Of a DNA stretch of 64,000 nt, positions 58,510-64,000 are shown one piece after another. Below the pieces are notes generated by a model. It was not told the origin of the DNA and made no database searches. It saw nothing but the letters and a program-made list of their open reading frames with translations. The stretch covers positions 17,505 through 81,504 of the forward strand of contig NZ_CANTJS010000005.1 in the NCBI RefSeq assembly GCF_947654275.1, given 5' to 3'. Numbering within the stretch: position 1 is the stretch's first letter; every line of letters begins with the position of its first letter. The translations under genes were made by a program, and so were the position numbers. This DNA comes from an uncultured Oscillibacter sp. GTDB lineage: Bacteria; Bacillota; Clostridia; Oscillospirales; Oscillospiraceae.

Positions 58510-59406
58510 TTACATGTGAATACCGCCGATGAAATATGTATTGTAATAGCCGCTGGTCAGATCGCTGTAAATCACGCCGCCGCTCCGGGAGGAGGAGGAA
58601 TGAATGATCTGGCCGCCGCCGACATAGATGCCGGCGTGAGAGCAGGCCTTGCCGGCGTTGCGGGCGGGATCGTTAAAGAAAACCAGGTCGCCGGGCTGGA
58701 GCTCACCGATGCTGTAGACTCTGGTGCCCATGCCGCTCTGCCACTGGCCGGTGGCCGTGTGGGGCAGGGAGTAGCCAAACTGGCCGTAGACATACATGGT
58801 GAAGCCGGAGCAGTCAAAGCCGCTGGGGGACGCGCCGCCGTAGCGGTAGCGGGTGCCCAGGTACTGCTTGGCCAGGTCCACGATGCCGCCGTTGGAGCTG
58901 GAACTGGAACTGGTCAGATCCAGGAAGTCGCTGCGGATATAACCCTCGGTGCCATAGGTGCAGGTAACGCTGTACCAGCCATCGGCCAGAGCCGTGGCGG
59001 TGACGACGTCGCCGGTGCCAAGGGAGGCCAGAACCTCGCCGTCGGTGGAGGGGGTGGCACGGACATTGACGCCGCTGGCGTTGACCCGTCCATAGCTTTC
59101 AAACACGCCGTCGGTATGAATCTCCAGGAATTCAGCGGAGACATAGCCGGTCTTGCCGTTGTAGGCCACCTGATACCAGCCGTCTGTAGAGTCGTCCAGA
59201 ATGGCCAGCGTCACGTCCTTGCCCAGAGTGGAGACGATTCCCGCCTCGGTGGAGGGCTCGGAGCGGAGCCGCAGGCCGGAGCCGGTGGTCACGCCGGTAT
59301 CCACAGCCAGTCCCGCCTCGGCGGCGAAGGCGCCGGCGGTCAGAAACAGGACGGAGAGGGTGGTCAGCACCAGGACCCGGAGGGTCTTTCCCGCGAAGTA
59401 TGTCAT
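58510..59406 (-). CDS. Secreted NlpC/P60 endopeptidase with SH3 domains
   Basis: 298 residues from MTYFAGKTLRVLVL. Signal peptide (about 1-28), two bacterial SH3 domains (about 38-92 and 106-165), a Ser linker, then NlpC/P60 with catalytic Cys in GFDCSGFTMYVYG, His in KACSHAGIYVGGG and third residue His in IIHSS. Cleaves peptidoglycan stem peptides in the wall. AAAGGAAG precedes the ATG; an in-frame upstream ATG has no site. Monocistronic with its own terminator. Confidence 0.94.
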   Translation of the reverse strand: MTYFAGKTLRVLVLTTLSVLFLTAGAFAAEAGLAVDTGVTTGSGLRLRSEPSTEAGIVSTLGKDVTLAILDDSTDGWYQVAYNGKTGYVSAEFLEIHTDGVFESYGRVNASGVNVRATPSTDGEVLASLGTGDVVTATALADGWYSVTCTYGTEGYIRSDFLDLTSSSSSSNGGIVDLAKQYLGTRYRYGGASPSGFDCSGFTMYVYGQFGYSLPHTATGQWQSGMGTRVYSIGELQPGDLVFFNDPARNAGKACSHAGIYVGGGQIIHSSSSRSGGVIYSDLTSGYYNTYFIGGIHM

Positions 59407-59502
59407 AAGTAAGCTTCCTTTCGTGATCATTTGTAGAGAGAGGGGACTTGCTTCCGGTTTGTGCCGCTTGACGCCGTCAGGCGGCACGGTCCGCATGGGA
59501 GC

Positions 59503-59811
59503 CTATTTCTCCTTCCCCGACAAAGCCCGGCTCAGCCAGACAGCGGCGATGTCCATTGCGGAATAGAGGCTGGCCTTCTCGCTTTTCTTGATCACGCGGT
59601 CCCGGGATTTCAGATCCGGGTCGGTGAGCTGAAGCTGAATGGAGACTTTGGTGGCCAGGTCCAGATCCTGTTCCTTTTTGGTTTCCAGAACCTGCATCAT
59701 GATGATATATTTATCCGCCATTGAACCGTAGTAAATGAGGTTGCCGGCACGGCGGAGCGGGTGCCCCTTATAGACAAGACCTTCTGTTTTCGTGTTCTTG
59801 TTTCCTGCCAT
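59503..59811 (-). CDS. Conserved small cytoplasmic protein, function unknown
   Basis: 102 residues from MAGNKNTKTEGLVYKGHPLRR. No signal or membrane helix. Ends in the helix AMDIAAVWLSRALSGKEK. ATG follows AAGGAGGG. Family not recognised by me; it lies between the NlpC/P60 gene and ireB on the same strand. A large open region of low charge bias suggests a small partner protein, but no function can be inferred. Confidence 0.72.
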   Translation of the reverse strand: MAGNKNTKTEGLVYKGHPLRRAGNLIYYGSMADKYIIMMQVLETKKEQDLDLATKVSIQLQLTDPDLKSRDRVIKKSEKASLYSAMDIAAVWLSRALSGKEK

Positions 59812-59934
59812 GAAAACCCTCCTTGTAAAATTGTAACCAAATTGTAACATCTTTTTTCCGATTTGTCAACATCTGAAATTGGTCAAACCGACGGAAAAAT
59901 AATGTCGATTTTCTGCGGTTATGTCAAAAACAGC

Positions 59935-59990
59935 AAAAATCCCATGGAGAGGAACCGGCGCGCCCGCAGGCGGCTGGTCCCCTTCCATGG
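59935..59990 (-). terminator. Terminator of ireB
   Basis: Minus strand TCCCATGGA...TCCATGGGA arms with GG/CC extension, followed by TTTTT (59935-59939 as A on plus). About 50 bases past the ireB stop. Confidence 0.8.
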
Positions 59991-60039
59991 GAATGGAGGC
60001 AAATTGCGGTTACAGACTGTAACTTTTGTTACTCACGCA

Positions 60040-60285
60040 TCACTGCGCCAGGTATTTCCGCACCAGAACCTGAAGCAGCTCATCACGGTCAATCTTGCGG
60101 ATCAGAGTCCGGGCATTGTTGTGGTTGGTGATATACGTGGGGTCTTCGGACAGAATGTAGCCTACAATCTGATTGATGGGATTATAGCCCTTTTCCTCCA
60201 ATGACTGATAGACCGACGAGAGAATCTGATGAATCTCCTCGTCCTTTTCCCTGGCTAGGCTGAACTTCCTGGTGAAATCGTCCAT
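60040..60285 (-). CDS. ireB: IreB-family regulatory phosphoprotein (UPF0297)
   Basis: 81 residues. Conserved [40 protein letters not shown] identifies UPF0297, in which IreB is a phosphorylation substrate of the PASTA kinase IreK/PrkC and affects cell-wall antibiotic tolerance in Enterococcus. The usual alaS/ruvX neighbours are absent. A promoter lies upstream and a terminator downstream, so monocistronic. Confidence 0.94.
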   Translation of the reverse strand: MDDFTRKFSLAREKDEEIHQILSSVYQSLEEKGYNPINQIVGYILSEDPTYITNHNNARTLIRKIDRDELLQVLVRKYLAQ

Positions 60286-60327
60286 CCGAATATCACCTTC
60301 CTTTCCCGGCTCTTGCCGTTACTGTAT

Positions 60328-60356
60328 AGTATACTCGATTTCAAGGAGACTGTAAA
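60328..60356 (-). promoter_or_regulatory. Sigma-A promoter of ireB
   Basis: Minus strand TTTACA (60351-60356), 17-base spacer, TATACT (60328-60333), about 43 bases before the ATG. Confidence 0.78.
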
Positions 60357-60487
60357 GAGGTTCCGGGGGAATTTTACGAAAGATTTTTACTCACGGCTGT
60401 TCCCGCCCCGGATTTTTTTGGCTTCGGCCCCTCAACACCTGTGCCGGCAGCGTCCGGCGGGCCCTTTGTCCCCCCGGGTGAATACAG

Positions 60488-60530
60488 GAAAACAGCGGCA
60501 GCCTGCCGAAAGCATATTCCGGCAGGCCGC
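60488..60530 (-). terminator. Terminator of the SCIFF operon (after ferredoxin)
   Basis: Minus strand stem around GCCTGCCG/CGGCAGGC with flanking GC extension, then GTTTTC; about 20 bases past the ferredoxin stop. Confidence 0.78.
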
Positions 60531-60548
60531 GTTCAGGAGAAAAGGGAT

Positions 60549-60728
60549 TCAGCCGATGGAAATGGCGCTGACGGGACAGCCGTCCCGGGCCTCCTGGGCC
60601 AGTCCCATCTGGGCGTCCGGCACCTCGCCGCCGTGGGCAAAGCCGTCGTCTCCCATGGTGAAGACCTCGGGACAGGTCCCGGCGCACAGGCCGCAGCCGA
60701 TGCAGTTTTCATTGACGCTGGCGTTCAT
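60549..60728 (-). CDS. Single-cluster 4Fe-4S ferredoxin (in-frame C-terminal segment of a fused ORF)
   Basis: 59 residues: MNASVNENCIGCGLCAGTCP binds a 4Fe-4S cluster through CxxCxxC and a distal CP in DGCPVSAI. It has its own ATG with AGGAGG six bases before it, although no stop codon separates it from the upstream decarboxylase. It may be made both as a free ferredoxin and as a fusion. Candidate electron donor to the radical-SAM enzyme in the same operon. Confidence 0.85.
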   Translation of the reverse strand: MNASVNENCIGCGLCAGTCPEVFTMGDDGFAHGGEVPDAQMGLAQEARDGCPVSAISIG

Positions 60729-62174
60729 AGGCGTCCTCCTACCAAAGAAAGAATCGGCCCCGTCCCAAAGAAACGGGACCCCGGCACATAGTGTGTCTCC
60801 TTTTCCGATTTTTAAGCACGTTTGCGGCGGCTGCTCCCGAACCACATCCACCCGTTCCACATTGTAATATTGGAACAGCGCCAGGGCCTCGGGGCCGATG
60901 CGCTCCCCGGGCACGGCGATGGGAACCGCCGGGGGACAGCTCACCGTAGTCGCGCCGCAGATACGGCCCAGGCTTTTTTCCGCCGGGACGGTCTCCTGTG
61001 GGGCAAAGAGGGCCTGCCGGACGGACAGGACCCGATCCCCTTTGACCGGCGGCAGGACAGGCCGTGGAAGAGGCGCTTTGGGCCCAAGGGCCTCCAGCGC
61101 GTCCGACAGAAAAGAGATATCCTCCTCCGTATTTTCCGGCGAGACCATCAGCACGCAGAAATCCCGGTCCGCGTATTCCGGCTCTGCGCCTCCGGCCCGC
61201 AGACAGGCCGCCAGCTCCAGGCCGCTCCAGCCATACGGGGCGGCGCCCAGGGTGAGCTTCAAGGGCTCGCTCCCCACCAGCGGCCAGCCCCGGCAGGCCA
61301 GCTTCTCTTTCAGCGCCGTCAGACGGGCGGCGGCGGCGCGGATGTCCACGGGCCCCTCAGCCCCAAGGTACCCGTTGCACAGGTCCAGAGAGGCCAGCGT
61401 CAGATAGGACGGGCTGGTGGACCCGAAGAGGGACAGGGCCGCCCTGGCATTCTCCCGGAAGGCCGCCGGGGCGGCTTTGGAAATATGCAGGTAGGCCCCT
61501 CCCGTGAGGACCGGCAGGGTTTTGTGAGCGGAGTCGCAGCACAGGTCCGCCCCCAGGTCCATGGGATGCCGGGAGGACTCCAGAAACCGCAGATAGGCCC
61601 CGTGGGCGTTGTCCGCCAGGAGGGGGACGCCGTGAGCATGGCACACTGCCGCCAGAGCGGCGATATCCAGCATATTGCCCAAATAATCCGGGCTGGTGAC
61701 ATAGACGGCGGCAGGAGGTGCGGCCAGAGCGGACAGGGCCCGCTCCAGGCCCTCCGCCGTGATGGGACAGGTGCAGATGGACCTGGCCGCCTCCTCCGGC
61801 CACAGCCAGACCGGCTCAAAGTCCAGCAGGGCGGCGGCGTGGACAAAGGATTTATGGACGTTCCGGGCGGCCAGAACCACCGGCGGCGTGCCCAACCGGC
61901 GGTTTTGCAGGGCCAGGTACAGCATGGCCTTGACGCACTGGCTGGAGCCCTCCGTAGAATAGAAGGCGGCCCCGGAGCCGAAGAGGGCGGCGGCGTTTGC
62001 CTCGCTTTCCGCGATGATGCCCGCCGCCTCATAGAGAGAATCCGCCCCCTGGATTTCCGTGATGTCCCACTCCTCGCAGCCCAAGGGCCCAAACCCCTTG
62101 TGGCCCGGCATATGAAAGCGGCTCATGCCCTCCAGCTGGTAGCCCTGCAAAAAATCCCAGATAGGCGTGGTCAT
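60549..62174 (-). CDS. Orn/Lys/Arg decarboxylase-type PLP enzyme read in frame into a ferredoxin
   Basis: 541 codons from MTTPIWDFLQGYQLEGMSRFHMPGHKG; decarboxylase part about 482 residues. PLP Lys in CDSAHKTLPVLTGG, and YVTSPDYLGNMLDI and DNAHGAYL fit the small YaaO/SpeA-like group, whose reactions are mostly untested. The last about 59 residues are a ferredoxin with its own ribosome-binding site (see 60549-60728). ATG overlaps the scfB stop (ATGA), so the order scfB-decarboxylase-Fd is one transcript. Whether the enzyme truly ends before the ferredoxin cannot be told from one genome. Confidence 0.85.
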   Translation of the reverse strand: MTTPIWDFLQGYQLEGMSRFHMPGHKGFGPLGCEEWDITEIQGADSLYEAAGIIAESEANAAALFGSGAAFYSTEGSSQCVKAMLYLALQNRRLGTPPVVLAARNVHKSFVHAAALLDFEPVWLWPEEAARSICTCPITAEGLERALSALAAPPAAVYVTSPDYLGNMLDIAALAAVCHAHGVPLLADNAHGAYLRFLESSRHPMDLGADLCCDSAHKTLPVLTGGAYLHISKAAPAAFRENARAALSLFGSTSPSYLTLASLDLCNGYLGAEGPVDIRAAAARLTALKEKLACRGWPLVGSEPLKLTLGAAPYGWSGLELAACLRAGGAEPEYADRDFCVLMVSPENTEEDISFLSDALEALGPKAPLPRPVLPPVKGDRVLSVRQALFAPQETVPAEKSLGRICGATTVSCPPAVPIAVPGERIGPEALALFQYYNVERVDVVREQPPQTCLKIGKGDTLCAGVPFLWDGADSFFGRRTPMNASVNENCIGCGLCAGTCPEVFTMGDDGFAHGGEVPDAQMGLAQEARDGCPVSAISIG

Positions 62175-63556
62175 GCCTCGTCTTCCTCCGCCAGAGCGGC
62201 TTGCAGCATAATGGCGCACTCCATCCGCTTGCGGAACAGCTCGCAGCCCGTCTCATAGACGCCCCGGATGGAGCCGGTGGCGTGGAAGGCATTGGCGGCG
62301 CAGCCGCCGGAGCAGTACATCCGGGCCCAGCAGCCGGCGCAGTCCGGCCGGGCGTAGGCGTTGCAGGCCCGGAACTCCTCCCGGAGGGCCGGATTGACCA
62401 CGCCGTTCCAGACGTCTCCCAGCCTGTAGGCCTCCTCGCCCACAAACTGGTGGCAGGGGTACAGGTCCCCCCAGGGGGTAACGGCCATGTACTCGGTGCC
62501 GGAGCCGCAGCCGGAGATGCGCTTGTAGATGCAGGGGCCGCCGGTCAGGTCCAGCATGTAGTGATAGAAGGTAATGGGCCGGCCCTCTTTGTGCCGCTTC
62601 AGCATTTCCTTGGCCAGAAGCTCATACTGCTCCTTGACAGTCTCGATGTCCTCCGCCGTCAGAGCCGCCGGGTCGCCGGGGGAGCAGACCACCGGCTCCA
62701 TGGAGAGCTCGGTGAAGCCCAGGTCCGCCATGTGGAACAGGTCCTTTGTAAAATCAGGGTTCCGGTGGGTGAAGGTGCCCCGCATGTAGTACCGGGTTCC
62801 GCCTCTGGCCTGGACCAGCTGCTGAAATTTGGGGACTATGCGCTCATAGCTGCCGTTTCCGGCGTAATCCACCCGAAGCGCGTCATGGATTTCCTTCCGG
62901 CCGTCCAGAGAGAGCACCACGTTGTCCATTTCCCGGTTGGCGAAGTCAATCACGTCTCCGTCAATCAGCATGCCGTTGGTGGTCAGGGTAAAGCGGAACT
63001 TCTTGCGGCAGGGGCCCTCCTGGGTCCGGGCATAGGCCACCAGGTCCTTCACCACCTGCCAGTTCATCAGGGGTTCCCCGCCGAAGAAATCCACCTCCAG
63101 ATTGGTCCGGCTTCCCGAGTGTTCGATGAGGAAATCCAGAGCCCGTTTTCCGGTCTCGAAGCTCATGAGGGCCCGGTCGCCGTGATACCTGCCCTGACTG
63201 GCGAAGCAGTAGGAGCAGTTGAGGTTGCAGGTGTGGGCCACGTGGAGGCACAGGGCTTTCACCACGTCGCCGGAACACTCCTTAAAGGTCCCGGCCAGAT
63301 CTGCGAAGACGTCCGGGGCGAAGAGCTGGCCGGACTCCTTCAGGTCCTCCACATCGGACAGACATTCCCGCAGCTCCGCTTCGGTGATGTCGGGCCGGTC
63401 CCGGTATTTCTCCAGCAGGGCGGAGACGATTTCCTCCGGCGTGTGATCGGGGAAAAGGGCGATGACGTCATAGGCTACCTCGTCCACCACATGGACGCCT
63501 CCGGAGCAGGTGTCCAGAACGATGTTATAGCCGTTGAGCTTGTATTGATGTACCAT
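62171..63556 (-). CDS. scfB: SCIFF peptide radical-SAM maturase
   Basis: 461 residues. N-terminal peptide-recognition (RRE-like) region (about 1-85), radical-SAM motif CNLNCSYC (C110, C114, C117), and a C-terminal SPASM/auxiliary cluster set: GCGSGTEYMAVTPWGDLYPCHQF, CNAYARPDCAGCWARMYCSGGC and a final C in TGCELF. Installs thioether crosslinks in the SCIFF precursor encoded upstream. ATG preceded by GGAGG, 88 bases after scfA with a strong hairpin between them. Confidence 0.95.
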   Translation of the reverse strand: MVHQYKLNGYNIVLDTCSGGVHVVDEVAYDVIALFPDHTPEEIVSALLEKYRDRPDITEAELRECLSDVEDLKESGQLFAPDVFADLAGTFKECSGDVVKALCLHVAHTCNLNCSYCFASQGRYHGDRALMSFETGKRALDFLIEHSGSRTNLEVDFFGGEPLMNWQVVKDLVAYARTQEGPCRKKFRFTLTTNGMLIDGDVIDFANREMDNVVLSLDGRKEIHDALRVDYAGNGSYERIVPKFQQLVQARGGTRYYMRGTFTHRNPDFTKDLFHMADLGFTELSMEPVVCSPGDPAALTAEDIETVKEQYELLAKEMLKRHKEGRPITFYHYMLDLTGGPCIYKRISGCGSGTEYMAVTPWGDLYPCHQFVGEEAYRLGDVWNGVVNPALREEFRACNAYARPDCAGCWARMYCSGGCAANAFHATGSIRGVYETGCELFRKRMECAIMLQAALAEEDEA

Positions 63557-63608
63557 GGGAAAACCTCCTGTCAGATGGGAGCGCGGAAAACCGGGAATCC
63601 GGCGGAGA

Positions 63609-63637
63609 AAAAACGCCGCCAGGCGGCGGCGTTTTTC
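63609..63637 (-). terminator. Hairpin between scfA and scfB, likely partial terminator
   Basis: AAAACGCCGCC, AGGC, GGCGGCGTTTT reads as a stem with T tract on both strands. Placed right after the scfA stop, it may cap most transcripts so that scfA exceeds the maturase mRNA. Confidence 0.72.
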
Positions 63638-63644
63638 GGACGTC

Positions 63645-63785
63645 TCACTTCTTTTCGCACTTCTGGTTGGCGACGCCGCAGCTGGTTTTGCAGGCAGACT
63701 GGCAGGAGGTCTGGCACTCGCCGCAGCCGCCCTTTTTGGCGCTTTCGCAGAGATTCCGGGTTTTCAGAGTCTTGATTCTCTTCAT
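63645..63785 (-). CDS. scfA: SCIFF ribosomal peptide precursor
   Basis: 46 residues: MKRIKTLKTRN leader, then a Cys-rich C-terminus with Cys at 13, 21, 24, 28, 32, 36 and 43 in CGEC, TSC, SAC, TSC and NQKC, the SCIFF (six Cys in forty-five) pattern. The extra Cys13 is unusual next to the usual six. Precursor for thioether crosslinking by ScfB; function of mature SCIFF is not established. GGAG ten bases ahead of the ATG; own promoter upstream. Confidence 0.94.
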   Translation of the reverse strand: MKRIKTLKTRNLCESAKKGGCGECQTSCQSACKTSCGVANQKCEKK

Positions 63786-63886
63786 AATGGTATCGCTCCA
63801 ATCTGAAAAATTTGTGGATTTCGGATGCTTTGAGAGGAACCGGCAGGTCCCGTCCAACGGAGGCGCACCGGTCCGCAGTTTGCAAA

Positions 63887-63915
63887 AGTGTACCATAGGA
63901 GCAAAAAAAAGTCAA
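63887..63915 (-). promoter_or_regulatory. Sigma-A promoter of the SCIFF operon
   Basis: Minus strand TTGACT (63910-63915), 17-base spacer, TACACT (63887-63892), about 100 bases before the scfA ATG. The remaining stretch to 64000 shows no gene. Confidence 0.85.
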
Positions 63916-64000
63916 GGCAGAAACGGGAACCGGGCGTGTCCGCTCATGTAGGAGTACAATACATGTAGGACATTAAAGGAAGAAAACAGTAGAAGGATGA

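Overview
The window is a GC-rich (about 60%), densely packed bacterial chromosome segment. SpoIVB, SpoVD- and SpoVE-type division proteins, SpmA/SpmB and AbrB mark an endospore-forming Firmicute. Gene order, GC content and the SCIFF peptide system fit the class Clostridia, most probably an Oscillospiraceae (Flavonifractor/Lawsonibacter-like gut anaerobe). That placement is inference from gene content. I see no rRNA, tRNA, prophage, insertion-sequence transposase or CRISPR array.

Layout. (1) 1-15.7 kb, minus strand: a division and cell-wall (dcw) operon read mraZ-rsmH-ftsL-spoVD-murE-mraY-ftsW-murG-murA-divIB-ftsZ, then spoIVB. It starts from a sigma-A promoter with MraZ boxes. murD and murF are missing from their usual places, and three copies of a MITE-like palindromic repeat sit in its gaps. 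(2) 15.7-18.4 kb: rsmD-coaD-coiled-coil operon and an SGNH hydrolase. (3) 19-25.2 kb: an autoregulated marR plus heterodimeric ABC exporter operon, then a FapA-like gene. (4) 25.2-30.2 kb: thiamine salvage, with two divergent TPP riboswitches controlling thiE-thiD-cytX and thiW-thiM. (5) 30.2-40.4 kb: a lipoprotein, a small membrane exporter-like protein, a GntR/ABC operon, a 19-repeat Sel1 protein, a TtcA-like enzyme, cardiolipin synthase and nicotinate phosphoribosyltransferase. (6) 40.6-50.5 kb: nucleotidyltransferase-tetR, a putP-like symporter, an ECF sigma/anti-sigma pair, a glycogen-debranching enzyme and a chemoreceptor. (7) 50.9-56.4 kb: a 25-codon candidate gene and the acetyl-branch diaminopimelate enzymes (PatA, M20 deacetylase, DapA, DapB, DapH), with a lysine riboswitch ahead of dapA. 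(8) 56.8-60.3 kb: abrB, spmA-spmB, an NlpC/P60 hydrolase, a small unknown protein and ireB. (9) 60.5-63.9 kb: a SCIFF ribosomal peptide (scfA), its radical-SAM maturase (scfB), and a PLP decarboxylase read in frame into a ferredoxin.

How the parts fit: the DAP genes feed the DAP-type MurE (DNPR motif) of the dcw operon. Thiamine is apparently salvaged (HMP and thiazole import plus kinases) rather than made de novo, at least from genes visible here. The ferredoxin next to the radical-SAM maturase is a plausible electron donor for SCIFF thioether formation.

The least explained sequence lies between genes: the MITE-like family, four multi-hairpin intergenic clusters (about 23.2, 27.4, 37.1 and 58.3 kb), a 55-bp duplication of the dapH tail, a 34-bp palindrome upstream of putP and the 25-codon ORF.
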